The notes: generated by a model not told the origin, from the sequence alone. DNA of 64,000 nucleotides from Pedobacter sp. R20-19 (GCF_000708265.2 NZ_JCKI01000008.1:124001-188000); one strand, 5' to 3'. Counted from the stretch's first letter, positions 34,601 through 42,648 are shown. Program-made: numbers and translations.

Positions 34601-34975
34601 TCAATTAACTACGATTCTAACACGGGCGCCGTGCTTAATTATGCTGCCTTACAATATGCTCCGAATACCCAAGTAGCCTTTGTACAGGATTATGTAAGTA
34701 AATACTATGGAGTAGATGAAGCTAACCTGATGAGTAAAACATTTACCAAGCTACGCGAAGTAACCCTTGGATATGAGTTTTCTAAAGAATTACTGGAAAA
34801 AACCTTTATCAGAAAAGCTTCATTATCCATTTATGGCAGAAATTTATTGTACTTCTACAAAGATAAACGCTTTAAGGATGTAGATCTTGATCAGTACAAT
34901 TATGCAACGTCATCAACTGGTTTGCAATCGCCAACTATCCGCAGTTTTGGTATTAACCTAAACGCTTCTTTCTAA
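31694..34975 (+). CDS. SusC/RagA-type TonB-dependent receptor
   Basis: About 1,093 residues from the ATG at 31694; a TTG at 31658 lies inside the inverted repeat and was not chosen. The signal peptide is about 27 residues (KRIALLVMCFLSPLILLAQ). Then come a carboxypeptidase-like domain (ISGVVNDEANQPLPGVSVMI), a plug with TVLKGPAAAALYGNRASYGA, and a 22-strand barrel to the C-terminus. It imports a bulky ligand across the outer membrane with TonB energy. Its place beside PhnZ-like and phosphohydrolase genes suggests a phosphonate-bearing ligand. It is paired with the SusD gene. Confidence 0.95.
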   Translation: MDAFYPNLKRIALLVMCFLSPLILLAQTKISGVVNDEANQPLPGVSVMIKGSKTGTTTDNYGRFILSANIGQTLQFQFVGFISQEATIDQNINPITITLKGNNETLNEVVVTALGVKKDNRKIGYAVSTVQGDDLTLARDPNPVTGLIGKVAGLSVGPSAELLGAPNVAIRGNTISLYVVDGFPINTDTYNISPDDIETYTVLKGPAAAALYGNRASYGAILITTKKGNKNKKGLTIDVNSSTVINKGFLAFPRVQHAYGAGENTFYQFVDGKGGAPGGVDADYDIWGPYFNGQLIAQYDSPIVNGVRQPTPYTARGANNLTNFLRTGVQTNNNIALTSNGENHTIRFSASQQHQDSYIPEQYLDIANANMYASFNPSPRWKFEGNINFNRQTTDNFPDVQYGPNSLIYNLAIWTGADWDVNAPDIKAIWQPGKEGIQQQFAEYTRYHNPWFMVKEWTRGHYKTNTTGYLLANYKINTNLNATLRSQVDTYNILRTEKMPFSAHPYGREGNEGDYREDRRDLFDNNTELMLNYDYTVKKFINISGLIGGNMRNMSYNSSWTSTDYLNVPEVYAFSNSKNPIQSTSFNSGMRVLSAYYSLDLSLGKYATISSTGRLDKSSAFQVPTTYYYPSLSVATVISDYVKMPAFISFLKARASYSNIRSDATSTTIGPAPFSSITALGGSTGASLFNNPLGYGTTYSSPYNGPDYSLNTSYATSKPYNSQTAGYASDYLYQNGIKTSTRVNYEEGFDIRFLKNRLTFSGTAFQYIDGPRILPNAISTATGYTIEYLNALKTKKTGYEGSLSGDVFKRADGFSWNILTNISTYKEVYKELPQGQSIYATFFKAGDRTDKLYGSAFVRTPDGKIINDAAGKPLVNPTAQFLGNEIGRFNWSIYNKFQYKNLSLGIQFDGNVGGVIVDYMHNKTMRGGSNAETAEGALGAARYQDWSNFGKTGYNGSYVGEGVVIANGTSINYDSNTGAVLNYAALQYAPNTQVAFVQDYVSKYYGVDEANLMSKTFTKLREVTLGYEFSKELLEKTFIRKASLSIYGRNLLYFYKDKRFKDVDLDQYNYATSSTGLQSPTIRSFGINLNASF

Positions 34976-34997
34976 CCTTGATAACACAAAAAAGATC

Positions 34998-36596
34998 ATG
35001 AAAAAAACAGCCCATATATTCCTGCTGCCTCTGGTGCTCATCACCTTGGTAACAGGCTGTAAAAAAAGCTTTGAAGAGCTAACTCAAAACACCAATAAAC
35101 CAAATGCCGTTTCTGCAGCCCTTTTGTTAAATGGCGTATTAAATAATTTACCAGACCTGCCAGATGGCTCAAAAGAAACCTATAGCCAATATTACCTGAA
35201 CAATTATGATTACTATGGCAATAACCGTTATGATTTAGGTGGCGGCGATGACTATTACACTACACTTAAAAACGTAGTAGAGATGGAGCAACGTGCTGCA
35301 GCTACCGGTGGTGCCAGCATAAACCCTTATGAGGCTTTGGGTAAATTTTTTAAAGCTTACTTCTTCAGTAAAATGAGTTTAGAAATGGGCGATATCCCAA
35401 TGACCCAGGCATTAAAGGGACTGGATGCATTAGAGCCTGTGTATGATTCGCAAAAAACGGTTATGCAGCAATCGCTGGCCTGGCTGGAAAGCGCCAACAG
35501 CGATCTGGATCAGTTAATTAAAAACCCGGCTAATTTTGGTACCGGTGCTGGCGCAACACTCAGTAACGATATCTATTTCAACAATGACTTAAGCAAATGG
35601 CAAAAGACGGTAAATGCATTAAGAATCAGACTATTGCTTCAGTTAAGCAAAAAAACAGGTGATACTGATTTGAATGTGGTTACGCAATTTGCAAGTATTA
35701 TCGGCAACCCTACTAAGTATCCCTTAATGACGAGTAGTACAGATAACTTACAATATACTTTTGTTGCCCCAAATAATTACTATCCTCAAAACCCAAATAA
35801 TTTCGGACAAAGTGGATCCAGAAAAAATTCATCAGCAACTTATATCAGTTTACTTACCCGTTTAAAAGACCCTAGGGTTTATGCCACTGCCGAACCAGCT
35901 AGAGATTTAGTGGATAATGCGAAGCAAAGCGCTACAGATTTTGCTTCTTTCGTGGGTGCAGATGCAGGCCTGGATTTAGGTGTAATGTACAATAATGCAG
36001 GTTTGCAAAAATATTCCTTCATCAACCGTAAACGTTTTTATTCTACTTATACCGGTGAGCCAAGTATACAAATCGGTTATGCAGAACTTATGTTTAACAT
36101 TGCCGAAGGCATTAACAGAGGATGGGCAGCCGGAAATGCTGAAACCTATTATATTGCAGGTATAAAAGCCTCGATGAATGCTTATGGCATTCCTGAAACT
36201 GGCAACTATACGGCCTATTTTTACCGCCCGGGATCAACAGATGTAACCAACTCATCTAATTATGATACCTTCATCATCCCGGTAGATTTTAACACTTATT
36301 ATAACCAGGCTACAGTAAAGTATACCGCTGGCACTACAGGCATCACACAGATTTTGCAACAGAAATACCTGGCCTTGTTCAGACATTCTGGTTTAGAATC
36401 TTACTTCACCTACCGCCGTACAGGAATCCCAACCTTTACAACGGGCCCCGGAACCGGAAATGGAAACCGAATTGCCCAACGATTTAAATATCCTTCGGCA
36501 GAACGCACCGCAAATGCTAAAAATTATCAGGCAGCCATTACCGCACAGTTTAATGGCAATGATGACATCAATGGCATCATGTGGATTTTAAAATAA
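34998..36596 (+). CDS. SusD/RagB-like surface lipoprotein
   Basis: 532 residues. Lipoprotein signal with the lipobox LVTGCKKSFEEL, so Cys at about 21 is lipidated. The rest is a helical TPR-type SusD fold (for example MEQRAAATGGASINPYEALG, FFKAYFFSKMSLEMGDIPMT, WQKTVNALRIRLLLQLSKKT). SusD proteins bind ligand at the cell surface and act as a lid on the SusC barrel. It lies 22 nt after susC and is cotranscribed with it. Confidence 0.94.
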   Translation: MKKTAHIFLLPLVLITLVTGCKKSFEELTQNTNKPNAVSAALLLNGVLNNLPDLPDGSKETYSQYYLNNYDYYGNNRYDLGGGDDYYTTLKNVVEMEQRAAATGGASINPYEALGKFFKAYFFSKMSLEMGDIPMTQALKGLDALEPVYDSQKTVMQQSLAWLESANSDLDQLIKNPANFGTGAGATLSNDIYFNNDLSKWQKTVNALRIRLLLQLSKKTGDTDLNVVTQFASIIGNPTKYPLMTSSTDNLQYTFVAPNNYYPQNPNNFGQSGSRKNSSATYISLLTRLKDPRVYATAEPARDLVDNAKQSATDFASFVGADAGLDLGVMYNNAGLQKYSFINRKRFYSTYTGEPSIQIGYAELMFNIAEGINRGWAAGNAETYYIAGIKASMNAYGIPETGNYTAYFYRPGSTDVTNSSNYDTFIIPVDFNTYYNQATVKYTAGTTGITQILQQKYLALFRHSGLESYFTYRRTGIPTFTTGPGTGNGNRIAQRFKYPSAERTANAKNYQAAITAQFNGNDDINGIMWILK

Positions 36597-36606
36597 TAGC
36601 TGTTCA

Positions 36607-36632
36607 GGCAAGGCCCAACCATTGGCCTTGCC
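36607..36632 (+). terminator. Intercistronic hairpin between susD and gene 36654
   Basis: GGCAAGGCC and GGCCTTGCC form a perfect 9-bp stem followed by only TTTA, so it is a weak terminator or a processing hairpin that could lower expression of the downstream gene. Confidence 0.55.
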
Positions 36633-36653
36633 TTTACCCTCCCAACCCATCAT

Positions 36654-37745
36654 ATGAAAAAGTTAATATTAATTATTGTCTTAACCATAAGTGCAACATA
36701 TTCCTTTGCACAAGCCAGAAAAACAAAAAACCTGTTGATTGTTACCCTTGATGGAATGCGCTGGCAGGAAGTATTTAGAGGGGCTGATTCTGCTATGATC
36801 AACTCCAAATACACTGAAGATAAAGATGAAGTGAGAAAAAAATACTGGACTGCCACTCTGGAAGACCGAAGAAAACTACTTTTTCCTTTTTTATGGAATA
36901 CCGTAGCAAAAGATGGGCAAGTTTATGGCAACCGAGATCTAGGCAATAAAGAGGAGCTATCAAATCCTTATCGTTTTTCATACCCAGGATACAATGAAAT
37001 TTTCACAGGTTTCCCTGATGTGAGGATGAATACCAATGATGCCATTGCCAATCCCAATATGAATGTGCTTGAATTTCTGAATAAACAAAAAGGCTTTGAA
37101 GGTAAAGTCATTACGTTTTCATCATGGGAACGTTTTCCACAAATTCTAAATACCGGCCGCTCTGGTCTGCCAGTATACTCTGGCTATGCAGATTTGAAAA
37201 ACAATGATGCAAATGCACGATTAAAATATCTGAACGAATTTCAACATCATGTTCCGCATTATCTTGGTGATTCTACCAGATTGGATTTTATTACTTATGA
37301 ATTTAGTAAGGAATATATCAAACAGTATAAACCTAGGGTCATGTATATGGCTTTTGATGAAACAGATGACATGGCACATGCGGGCAATTATAAATTTTAT
37401 CTCGACCGGGCCAAACAGGAAGATGGCTATATTAAAACCCTATGGGAAATGATACAGGCAGATCCGTTTTACAAAAACAACACTACATTACTTGTCACCT
37501 GCGATCATGGTCGTGGAGATGTACCAATGGATCAATGGCGTGACCATGGCGCAAATGTTAAAGGTGCTGAAAATACCTGGTTTGCCATTCTGGGACCAGA
37601 CACACCTGCAACCGGAGAATTAAAAACATCTACAACGATTTACCATAAACAACTGGCACAAACGATTTCTAATTTGTTAGGTTTTGATTTTAGAGCCGTA
37701 GCCGGACATGAGGTTGGAGATGCCATCAAAACAGTGTTTAGATAA
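36654..37745 (+). CDS. Alkaline-phosphatase-superfamily hydrolase, secreted
   Basis: 363 residues with a signal peptide (about 1-19, ending SATYSFAQA). The metal-site Asp lies in LLIVTLDGMRWQEVFRG. The nucleophile region is RFSYPGYNEIFTG, where a Ser replaces the more common Thr two residues before Pro-Gly. MAFDETDDMAHAG and TCDHGRGD supply the other metal ligands. The fold covers phosphodiesterases, phosphonoacetate hydrolase and related enzymes. In this locus it may release phosphate or trim a phosphonate conjugate in the periplasm. Confidence 0.83.
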   Translation: MKKLILIIVLTISATYSFAQARKTKNLLIVTLDGMRWQEVFRGADSAMINSKYTEDKDEVRKKYWTATLEDRRKLLFPFLWNTVAKDGQVYGNRDLGNKEELSNPYRFSYPGYNEIFTGFPDVRMNTNDAIANPNMNVLEFLNKQKGFEGKVITFSSWERFPQILNTGRSGLPVYSGYADLKNNDANARLKYLNEFQHHVPHYLGDSTRLDFITYEFSKEYIKQYKPRVMYMAFDETDDMAHAGNYKFYLDRAKQEDGYIKTLWEMIQADPFYKNNTTLLVTCDHGRGDVPMDQWRDHGANVKGAENTWFAILGPDTPATGELKTSTTIYHKQLAQTISNLLGFDFRAVAGHEVGDAIKTVFR

Positions 37746-37749
37746 GCGG

Positions 37750-37860
37750 ATAGTCATCGGATGACTATGCACTAAATGCGGTGCTAAATCTTTAACCAAA
37801 TAATCAAGACTTTGAACTGATGTTGAATAAAATCGTTAAACTTCATCCGATGTCGGTCCT
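37750..37860. repeat. Short-word dyad after the phosphohydrolase gene
   Basis: ATAGTCAT/ATGACTAT is a perfect 8-bp hairpin around CGG. Its core CATCGGATGA recurs inverted at about 37844 (TTCATCCGATG). GCACTAAATGCGGTGCTAAAT adds a direct word repeat. No coding frame. Confidence 0.5.
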
Positions 37861-37955
37861 ATGTTTAAAACCTGATTGAATAAACTTCTCCGGTTTACTT
37901 CCGAACATTTCCTTAAGATTGATGGTTATGATGATGTACTAACCGAATACAGATC

Positions 37956-38177
37956 ATGGCAAAAGAAAAGAAGAAAAAAACAACAAAGAAAAAAGGTGGC
38001 AAAAAGAAAGATAAAAAGAAAAAAGGCAGCACTAAGAAGAATAAACTTGGTGTAAAAAACTCCCTGGTAAATAATATCAATGCACGCAAAAAGAAGGGAA
38101 AATCCCGTTCGAAGAAAAAATCGAAAGTTAGCAGAAAGGCCTACAAAAAAATGAAAGAGGGCTGGAAGAAAAAATAA
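37956..38177 (+). CDS. Lysine-rich basic small protein, 73 aa
   Basis: About half the residues are Lys or Arg. The first 37 residues are nearly pure Lys/Gly/Thr runs. The C-terminal part NKLGVKNSLVNNINARKKKG and SRKAYKKMKEGWKKK looks like a conserved short motif rather than random sequence. No signal peptide. The charge suggests nucleic-acid binding (nucleoid- or ribosome-associated). It precedes another Lys-rich protein by 163 nt. Function unknown. Confidence 0.7.
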   Translation: MAKEKKKKTTKKKGGKKKDKKKKGSTKKNKLGVKNSLVNNINARKKKGKSRSKKKSKVSRKAYKKMKEGWKKK

Positions 38178-38318
38178 GCTAATTGATTGTGTTATCTTAA
38201 GCTCACGCAGAAGATAATACACCAAAGAACGATGAGATTAAATCATCACACCGACTAAAAATTTGAGATATCAAAAGGTCAATTAAAACGTAAAAACTGA
38301 TAATGATTATTTTAGGCT

Positions 38319-38326
38319 ATCTTTGT
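38319..38326 (+). promoter_or_regulatory. -7 element before the H1-like gene
   Basis: TATCTTTG is an exact TAnnTTTG, 14 nt before the ATG at 38341. A -33 TTTG at normal spacing was not found. Confidence 0.55.
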
Positions 38327-38340
38327 AGAAAATAAATTCG

Positions 38341-38928
38341 ATGGCGGTATTACATAAAAAAGAAGAAAAAATTCAGGCAGTGCTGGGTAGGTTGCCTAAA
38401 AAATATACAGATGAACAATTTGTTGAAATGTTTATCAGACTGTACTCTAAAGATTGGGGTAAAATCAAATCCGCTTATATTAAACAATCTCAGGATAAAG
38501 AACCTGGATCTATAATAAATATGCCAAAGCCAGAAATTTATTTGAAACAGATTTTGGCTAACTATTTACAAAATGCAGATTCCCCAAAGGCAGCTGAAGT
38601 TAAAAAAGAAGAAGCTAAAGAACCTGTTGATGAAGTAAAAAAATCTAAAACAGCAGCAAAAAATAAGGTTGAAGTCGTAGAAGAAATTGCTGAACCTGAA
38701 AAAGTAAAGGCTCCAGCGAAAAAGAAAGCTAATGCTACAGCCGAGCCAGTTGCAGAGGTAAAGAAAACAAAAGCCCCGGCTAAGAAAAAAGTTGAGACTG
38801 CAGATGAGCCAACAGCCGAAGTAAAAAAAACTAAAACGCCGGCTAAAAAGAAAGTTGAAAAAGTAGAAAATGCCTCAACTGAAACCAAGCCAAAATCAGC
38901 AAGCAAGAAGCCTGCAGAAAAAAAATAA
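38341..38928 (+). CDS. Histone H1-like protein with Lys/Ala/Pro repeat tail
   Basis: 195 residues in two parts. Residues 1-80 look folded (KIQAVLGRLPKKYTDEQFVE, MFIRLYSKDWGKIKSAYIKQ). Residues 80-195 are a low-complexity tail with recurring units such as EVKKTKAPAKKKVE, EVKKTKTPAKKKVE and PEKVKAPAKKKAN, ending SASKKPAEKK. Such KxxAPAKKK tails are typical of eukaryotic H1-like bacterial proteins that coat DNA. No signal peptide. DNA binding is inferred from composition. Confidence 0.75.
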   Translation: MAVLHKKEEKIQAVLGRLPKKYTDEQFVEMFIRLYSKDWGKIKSAYIKQSQDKEPGSIINMPKPEIYLKQILANYLQNADSPKAAEVKKEEAKEPVDEVKKSKTAAKNKVEVVEEIAEPEKVKAPAKKKANATAEPVAEVKKTKAPAKKKVETADEPTAEVKKTKTPAKKKVEKVENASTETKPKSASKKPAEKK

Positions 38929-39047
38929 AAAAAATTTTCACTCACATATACTAAATCATCCTTTTGATTGTTTATGTATATGAGAGCGTTAATTTAGATT
39001 ACGGGGATAGGTCGGTATGATTTATCCCCGTTCTTTTACGTTAGGAT

Positions 39048-39839
39048 TTAAACATTCCCATAACTGTTGGATTGCCCACCATCAATAGCTATAGTTTGGC
39101 CATTCAAATAGCTGCAATCTTTACTTAATAAAAAGCAAACCACTTTAGCTACTTCCTCCGGCAATCCAAGCCTTTTAGTAGGATTTGCCTGTGCATACTC
39201 CTTCTCTGCTGCTTTGGGATCATCAGGATTTATTTGCTTAAAAGCTCCTGCAACCATTGGGGTAAGTATGGCTCCCGGTGCTATAGCGTTTGAGGTAATT
39301 CCATGCCTTGCATATTCTAAAGCAGTGTTTTTGGTCATACCAGAAACTGCATGTTTACTAGCCACATAAGGCATTTGATTCATTACGCCACGAATGCCTC
39401 CAACAGATGCCACATTAACAATTCTACCATAATTTTTTTCCTGCATATGTGGTAACACATAGCGTAAGCCGTAATAAACGCCAAGTAAATTAATATCGAT
39501 CACCTTTTTAAATACATCAACATCATATTCTGTAATGGGTGCTTGTTTGCCTTCAATACCAGCATTATTATAGAACCCATCTATCTGTCCAAATTTTTCA
39601 ATGGTTTCAGTTACATAAGCTTCAACCTCTTCTTCTTTTGATACATCAGCTTTAATGGTTAAAATTTCAACCTCAGGATAGTCATTTAATAAATCAGACT
39701 TTGTTTTTTGCAGGGCCTCTTCATTATAATCAACCAGCACCAGCTTTGCCCCTAAAGCAGCAGCTTCCATTGCCGTTGCCAATCCTAAACCCATTCCCGC
39801 TCCTGTAATCAGGATTACATTTTTTTCTAAAGTTTTCAT
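39048..39839 (-). CDS. Short-chain dehydrogenase/reductase (SDR)
   Basis: 263 residues, classical SDR. NAD(P) motif ITGAGMGLGLATA (residues 9-21), VDYNEEAL (Asp at the end of beta2 favours NAD(H)), NNAGIEG, catalytic Ser in VASVGG, and YVASKHA with Tyr and Lys. DGGQSN is at the C-terminus. It oxidises or reduces an unknown alcohol/ketone. It is divergent from the ArsR-type regulator 200 nt away. Confidence 0.92.
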   Translation of the reverse strand: MKTLEKNVILITGAGMGLGLATAMEAAALGAKLVLVDYNEEALQKTKSDLLNDYPEVEILTIKADVSKEEEVEAYVTETIEKFGQIDGFYNNAGIEGKQAPITEYDVDVFKKVIDINLLGVYYGLRYVLPHMQEKNYGRIVNVASVGGIRGVMNQMPYVASKHAVSGMTKNTALEYARHGITSNAIAPGAILTPMVAGAFKQINPDDPKAAEKEYAQANPTKRLGLPEEVAKVVCFLLSKDCSYLNGQTIAIDGGQSNSYGNV

Positions 39840-40001
39840 GTTCTTTATTTTATAATTATAATCAAATCAATCCGCATTGCAGATTCATCTATGATCAATA
39901 AACGCTTGCTTAACGAACGCAGGGCGATGGCTAATGTTTGTCAGTAAATTTTAATAAACCGGAAAATATAGAACATCCAATTGTAACTTTCTACATTATA
40001 A

Positions 40002-40033
40002 TTGGTATATCGGGAAAAGTCGATATATATTTG
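40002..40033 (+). promoter_or_regulatory. Promoter of the ArsR-type gene
   Basis: TTG at 40002-40004, a 21-bp spacer and TATATTTG at 40026-40033. The ATG lies only 4 nt further, so the transcript would be leaderless or nearly so. Confidence 0.55.
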
Positions 40034-40037
40034 CTTT

Positions 40038-40340
40038 ATGGATCAAGTAGAAATCTTTAAAGCCTTATCAAACAAAACCCGTTTACAGATTTTAAATTGG
40101 CTTAAAGAACCTGCCGTGAATTTTCCAGAACAACTAAATCCCGATTTTGAAAATACTGGCGTTTGTGTAGGTCAGATTCAAATGAAGGCCGGTTTATCTC
40201 AAAGTACCATTTCCGAATACCTTTCCATTTTACAGCGTGCAAATTTAGTTACCGCCACACGTGTTGGCCAATGGACATACTACAAACGCAGTGAAGAAGG
40301 AATCAAAATGTTAAATAAAATTATTAGTACAGAATTATAA
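40038..40340 (+). CDS. ArsR-family transcriptional regulator
   Basis: 100 residues from the ATG at 40038; an upstream TTG belongs to the -33 element. Winged helix: IFKALSNKTRLQILNWLK, then AGLSQSTISEYLSILQRANL (recognition helix) and TRVGQWTYYKRSEEG (wing). A lone cysteine, Cys43, sits in TGVCVGQIQ just before the DNA-reading helices, with no metal-site CxC. This suggests thiol sensing of oxidants or electrophiles, which would fit the old yellow enzyme encoded 11 nt downstream. Confidence 0.9.
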   Translation: MDQVEIFKALSNKTRLQILNWLKEPAVNFPEQLNPDFENTGVCVGQIQMKAGLSQSTISEYLSILQRANLVTATRVGQWTYYKRSEEGIKMLNKIISTEL

Positions 40341-40351
40341 AACAGAAATAT

Positions 40352-41452
40352 ATGAACACAGATAGTTTATTTAAGCCTTTTGGCTTAAAAACATTAAACA
40401 CAAAAAATAGAATTGTAATGGCCCCGATGACGAGGTCTTTTTCTCCTGATGGCGTTCCAACTGATGCCGTTGCAGCATATTACGCCAAACGGGCAGCCGG
40501 AGAAGTGGGATTAATTTTATCTGAAGGAACAGTAATTAATCGCCCGTCATCGTCTGCAGATCCAAATATTCCACATTTTTATGGCGATCAGGCATTGGCT
40601 GGCTGGCAAAAAGTGATTAATGACGTTCATGCCGCTGGCGCACAAATGGGACCTCAGATCTGGCACCAGGGCATCATGGAGAACCATGCATCAGGCTGGA
40701 CACCTAGTACACCTTTCGAAGGCCCGTCTGCTTTACAAAGAGCTGGTTTTGAAAACGGTGTTCCTATGACTGATGCTGCAATTGCAGATACCATCGCCGC
40801 TTTTGGTCAGGCTGCAGCTGATGCCAAGGCTTTAGGTTTTGATACGGTAGAGATTCATGGTGCACACCAATACTTAATTGATCAGTTTTTCTGGGATGCC
40901 ACCAATAACCGTACAGATATTTATGGGGGTAAAACCCTTGCTGAACGTACGCGTTTCGCTGTTGAAGTAATTAAGGAAGTTCGTAAACGCGTAGGTGAAG
41001 ATTTTGCTTTAATTATTCGTTTATCACAATTTAAACCTGCTGCTTATGATTTCAAATTAGCCAAGAATGAAGCCGAAATGGAGCAATGGTTAACGCCATT
41101 AGTAGATGCCGGAGTTGACATTTTGCATTGTTCACAACGTCGTTTCTGGGAACCAGAATTTGAAGGATCTGATTTAAACTTTGCCGGATGGGCGAAAAAA
41201 ATAACCGGTAAAACCACTATATCAGTAGGTTCTGTTGGTTTAGATGGTGATTTCTTTGGTGCATTTGCCGGACAAAGTTCTCAACCAAGCTCATTAGATG
41301 AATTGGTCCGCAGAATGGATCGTGGCGATTTTGATTTAATTGCTGTTGGCCGTCCATTATTATCCGATGCAAACTGGGTAGAGAAAATAAAAAATAACCG
41401 TACAGATGAATTGAAGGGCTTTAGTAAAGAGGCTTTAGCTCAATTGGTATAA
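40352..41452 (+). CDS. Old yellow enzyme (NADH:flavin oxidoreductase)
   Basis: 366 residues, an FMN-binding barrel that reduces activated alkenes using NAD(P)H. It begins LFKPFGLKTLNTKNRIVMAP and MTRSF. EIHGAHQYLIDQFFWDATNN carries the His/His pair that binds the substrate carbonyl. ISVGSVGLDGDFF and FDLIAVGRPLLSDANW bind FMN phosphate. It probably detoxifies quinones or enones, under control of the ArsR-type regulator just upstream. Confidence 0.94.
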   Translation: MNTDSLFKPFGLKTLNTKNRIVMAPMTRSFSPDGVPTDAVAAYYAKRAAGEVGLILSEGTVINRPSSSADPNIPHFYGDQALAGWQKVINDVHAAGAQMGPQIWHQGIMENHASGWTPSTPFEGPSALQRAGFENGVPMTDAAIADTIAAFGQAAADAKALGFDTVEIHGAHQYLIDQFFWDATNNRTDIYGGKTLAERTRFAVEVIKEVRKRVGEDFALIIRLSQFKPAAYDFKLAKNEAEMEQWLTPLVDAGVDILHCSQRRFWEPEFEGSDLNFAGWAKKITGKTTISVGSVGLDGDFFGAFAGQSSQPSSLDELVRRMDRGDFDLIAVGRPLLSDANWVEKIKNNRTDELKGFSKEALAQLV

Positions 41453-41472
41453 GTTCTTCTATTATAAGGCAG

Positions 41473-41502
41473 AAAGCACCTCAGAAACGGGGTGCTTTTT
41501 TA
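41473..41502 (+). terminator. Terminator of the old yellow enzyme gene
   Basis: AAAGCACCTC pairs with GGGGTGCTTT and runs into six T. Confidence 0.85.
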
Positions 41503-41509
41503 TTTTATT

Positions 41510-41565
41510 GTCATTGCGAGGCACGAAGCAACTGTTAGTGAGATTGCTTCGTGCGTCGCAATGAC
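41510..41565. repeat. REP-like palindrome, GTCATTGCGAGG type
   Basis: GTCATTGCGAGGCACGAAGCAA is mirrored by TTGCTTCGTGCGTCGCAATG and AC with one mismatch, around an 11-nt loop. Palindromes of this wording are common in the intergenic DNA of Sphingobacteriales. Related ends are seen at 42532-42730. Confidence 0.8.
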
Positions 41566-41618
41566 GACTCTTTTAAAGATTTTTATTAAATTCACTTCTC
41601 AAAATCAAGCATCTCATC

Positions 41619-42509
41619 ATGTCAAATATCTCCCTAATAATAGAAGAACGTCCGGCCAATATTGGCAATTTTATGGTGGGCAGGTTATTGCCATTTAGAG
41701 AAAAGCGAATGGTTGGCCCTTTTGCATTCATCGACCATATGGGACCAGTAGCCATGAGCGATCATGAAAATTTAGATGTACCACCACATCCACACATTGG
41801 TTTATCTACACTCACCTTTCTTTTTGAAGGGGAGATTGAACACCGCGATAGCATGGGTACAGATGTCATCATTAAACCTGGTCAGGTAAACTGGATGACA
41901 TCTGGAAGCGGCATCGTACATTCTGAAAGAACACCCGCATATCTTCGCCAGACGGACAAAATGCTTCATGGCTTACAAATTTGGGTGGCCTTGCCCAAAG
42001 GGCTGGAACAAATGGAGCCAGAATTTTTTCATGTGGAAGAAACCGACATCCCGAGTTGGGAGCAGGATGGTGTAAATATAAAATTGATCGCTGGAGAAGC
42101 ATTTGGTAAAAAATCGCCAGTTCCGGTTTATTCTCCACTTTATTTTATCGAAATCAAAAGCAATAAAAGGCAAAAGCTGAATATCGGAGATAATTTATTT
42201 GGTGAAAGTGCTCTTTATATTTTAGAAGGCGGTATTGAAAGCGATGGACATTTATTTGAACCACGACTTATTTTAATTGCCAACGATGCTAAACTTTGTG
42301 AGTTTACCATGCTGGAGAATACGACGGTTTACATTTTTGGCGGTGAGCCTTTTCCTGAAGAAAGATTTATTTACTGGAATTTTGTGGCTTCGGACAAAGC
42401 TTTAATTGAACAGGCAAAGCACAATTGGTTAGACCAAAACTTTAAACCTGTTCCCGGTGAAACCGAATTTGTTCCTTTACCCAATCAAAATCCCTATTTG
42501 AAAAAATAA
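41619..42509 (+). CDS. Pirin family protein
   Basis: 296 residues, a bicupin. The N-terminal cupin holds FAFIDHMGP, PHPHIGLSTLTFLFEG and EIEHRDSMGTD, with His ligands for Fe(II), and NWMTSGSGIVHSERT. The C-terminal domain begins near residue 175. Some pirins oxidise quercetin-like compounds and others act as redox cofactors. It closes the SDR/ArsR/old-yellow-enzyme group but is behind a terminator and a REP element, so it has its own promoter. Confidence 0.93.
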   Translation: MSNISLIIEERPANIGNFMVGRLLPFREKRMVGPFAFIDHMGPVAMSDHENLDVPPHPHIGLSTLTFLFEGEIEHRDSMGTDVIIKPGQVNWMTSGSGIVHSERTPAYLRQTDKMLHGLQIWVALPKGLEQMEPEFFHVEETDIPSWEQDGVNIKLIAGEAFGKKSPVPVYSPLYFIEIKSNKRQKLNIGDNLFGESALYILEGGIESDGHLFEPRLILIANDAKLCEFTMLENTTVYIFGGEPFPEERFIYWNFVASDKALIEQAKHNWLDQNFKPVPGETEFVPLPNQNPYLKK

Positions 42510-42531
42510 CTTACGGAAATCCTTTTATAGC

Positions 42532-42636
42532 CGTCCTCCTGAATTCATTTCAGGATCTTCTTTTGAAGAGATTAGGACGAGAGATTGCTTCCCCGAAAGG
42601 TCGGGGCAGGCTGTCGTGCCTCCTCGCAATAATGAC
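42532..42636. repeat. Composite palindromic repeat, copy 1
   Basis: Starts CGTCCTCCTGAATTCATTTC then AGGATCTTCTTTTGAAGAG, and ends GTGCCTCCTCGCAATAATGAC. It contains the CCTGAA...TTCAGG and CCCCGAAAGGTCGGGG hairpins. It is a REP-type element with the same end as the one at 41510. Confidence 0.7.
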
Positions 42637-42648
42637 AATTCATTTGAT

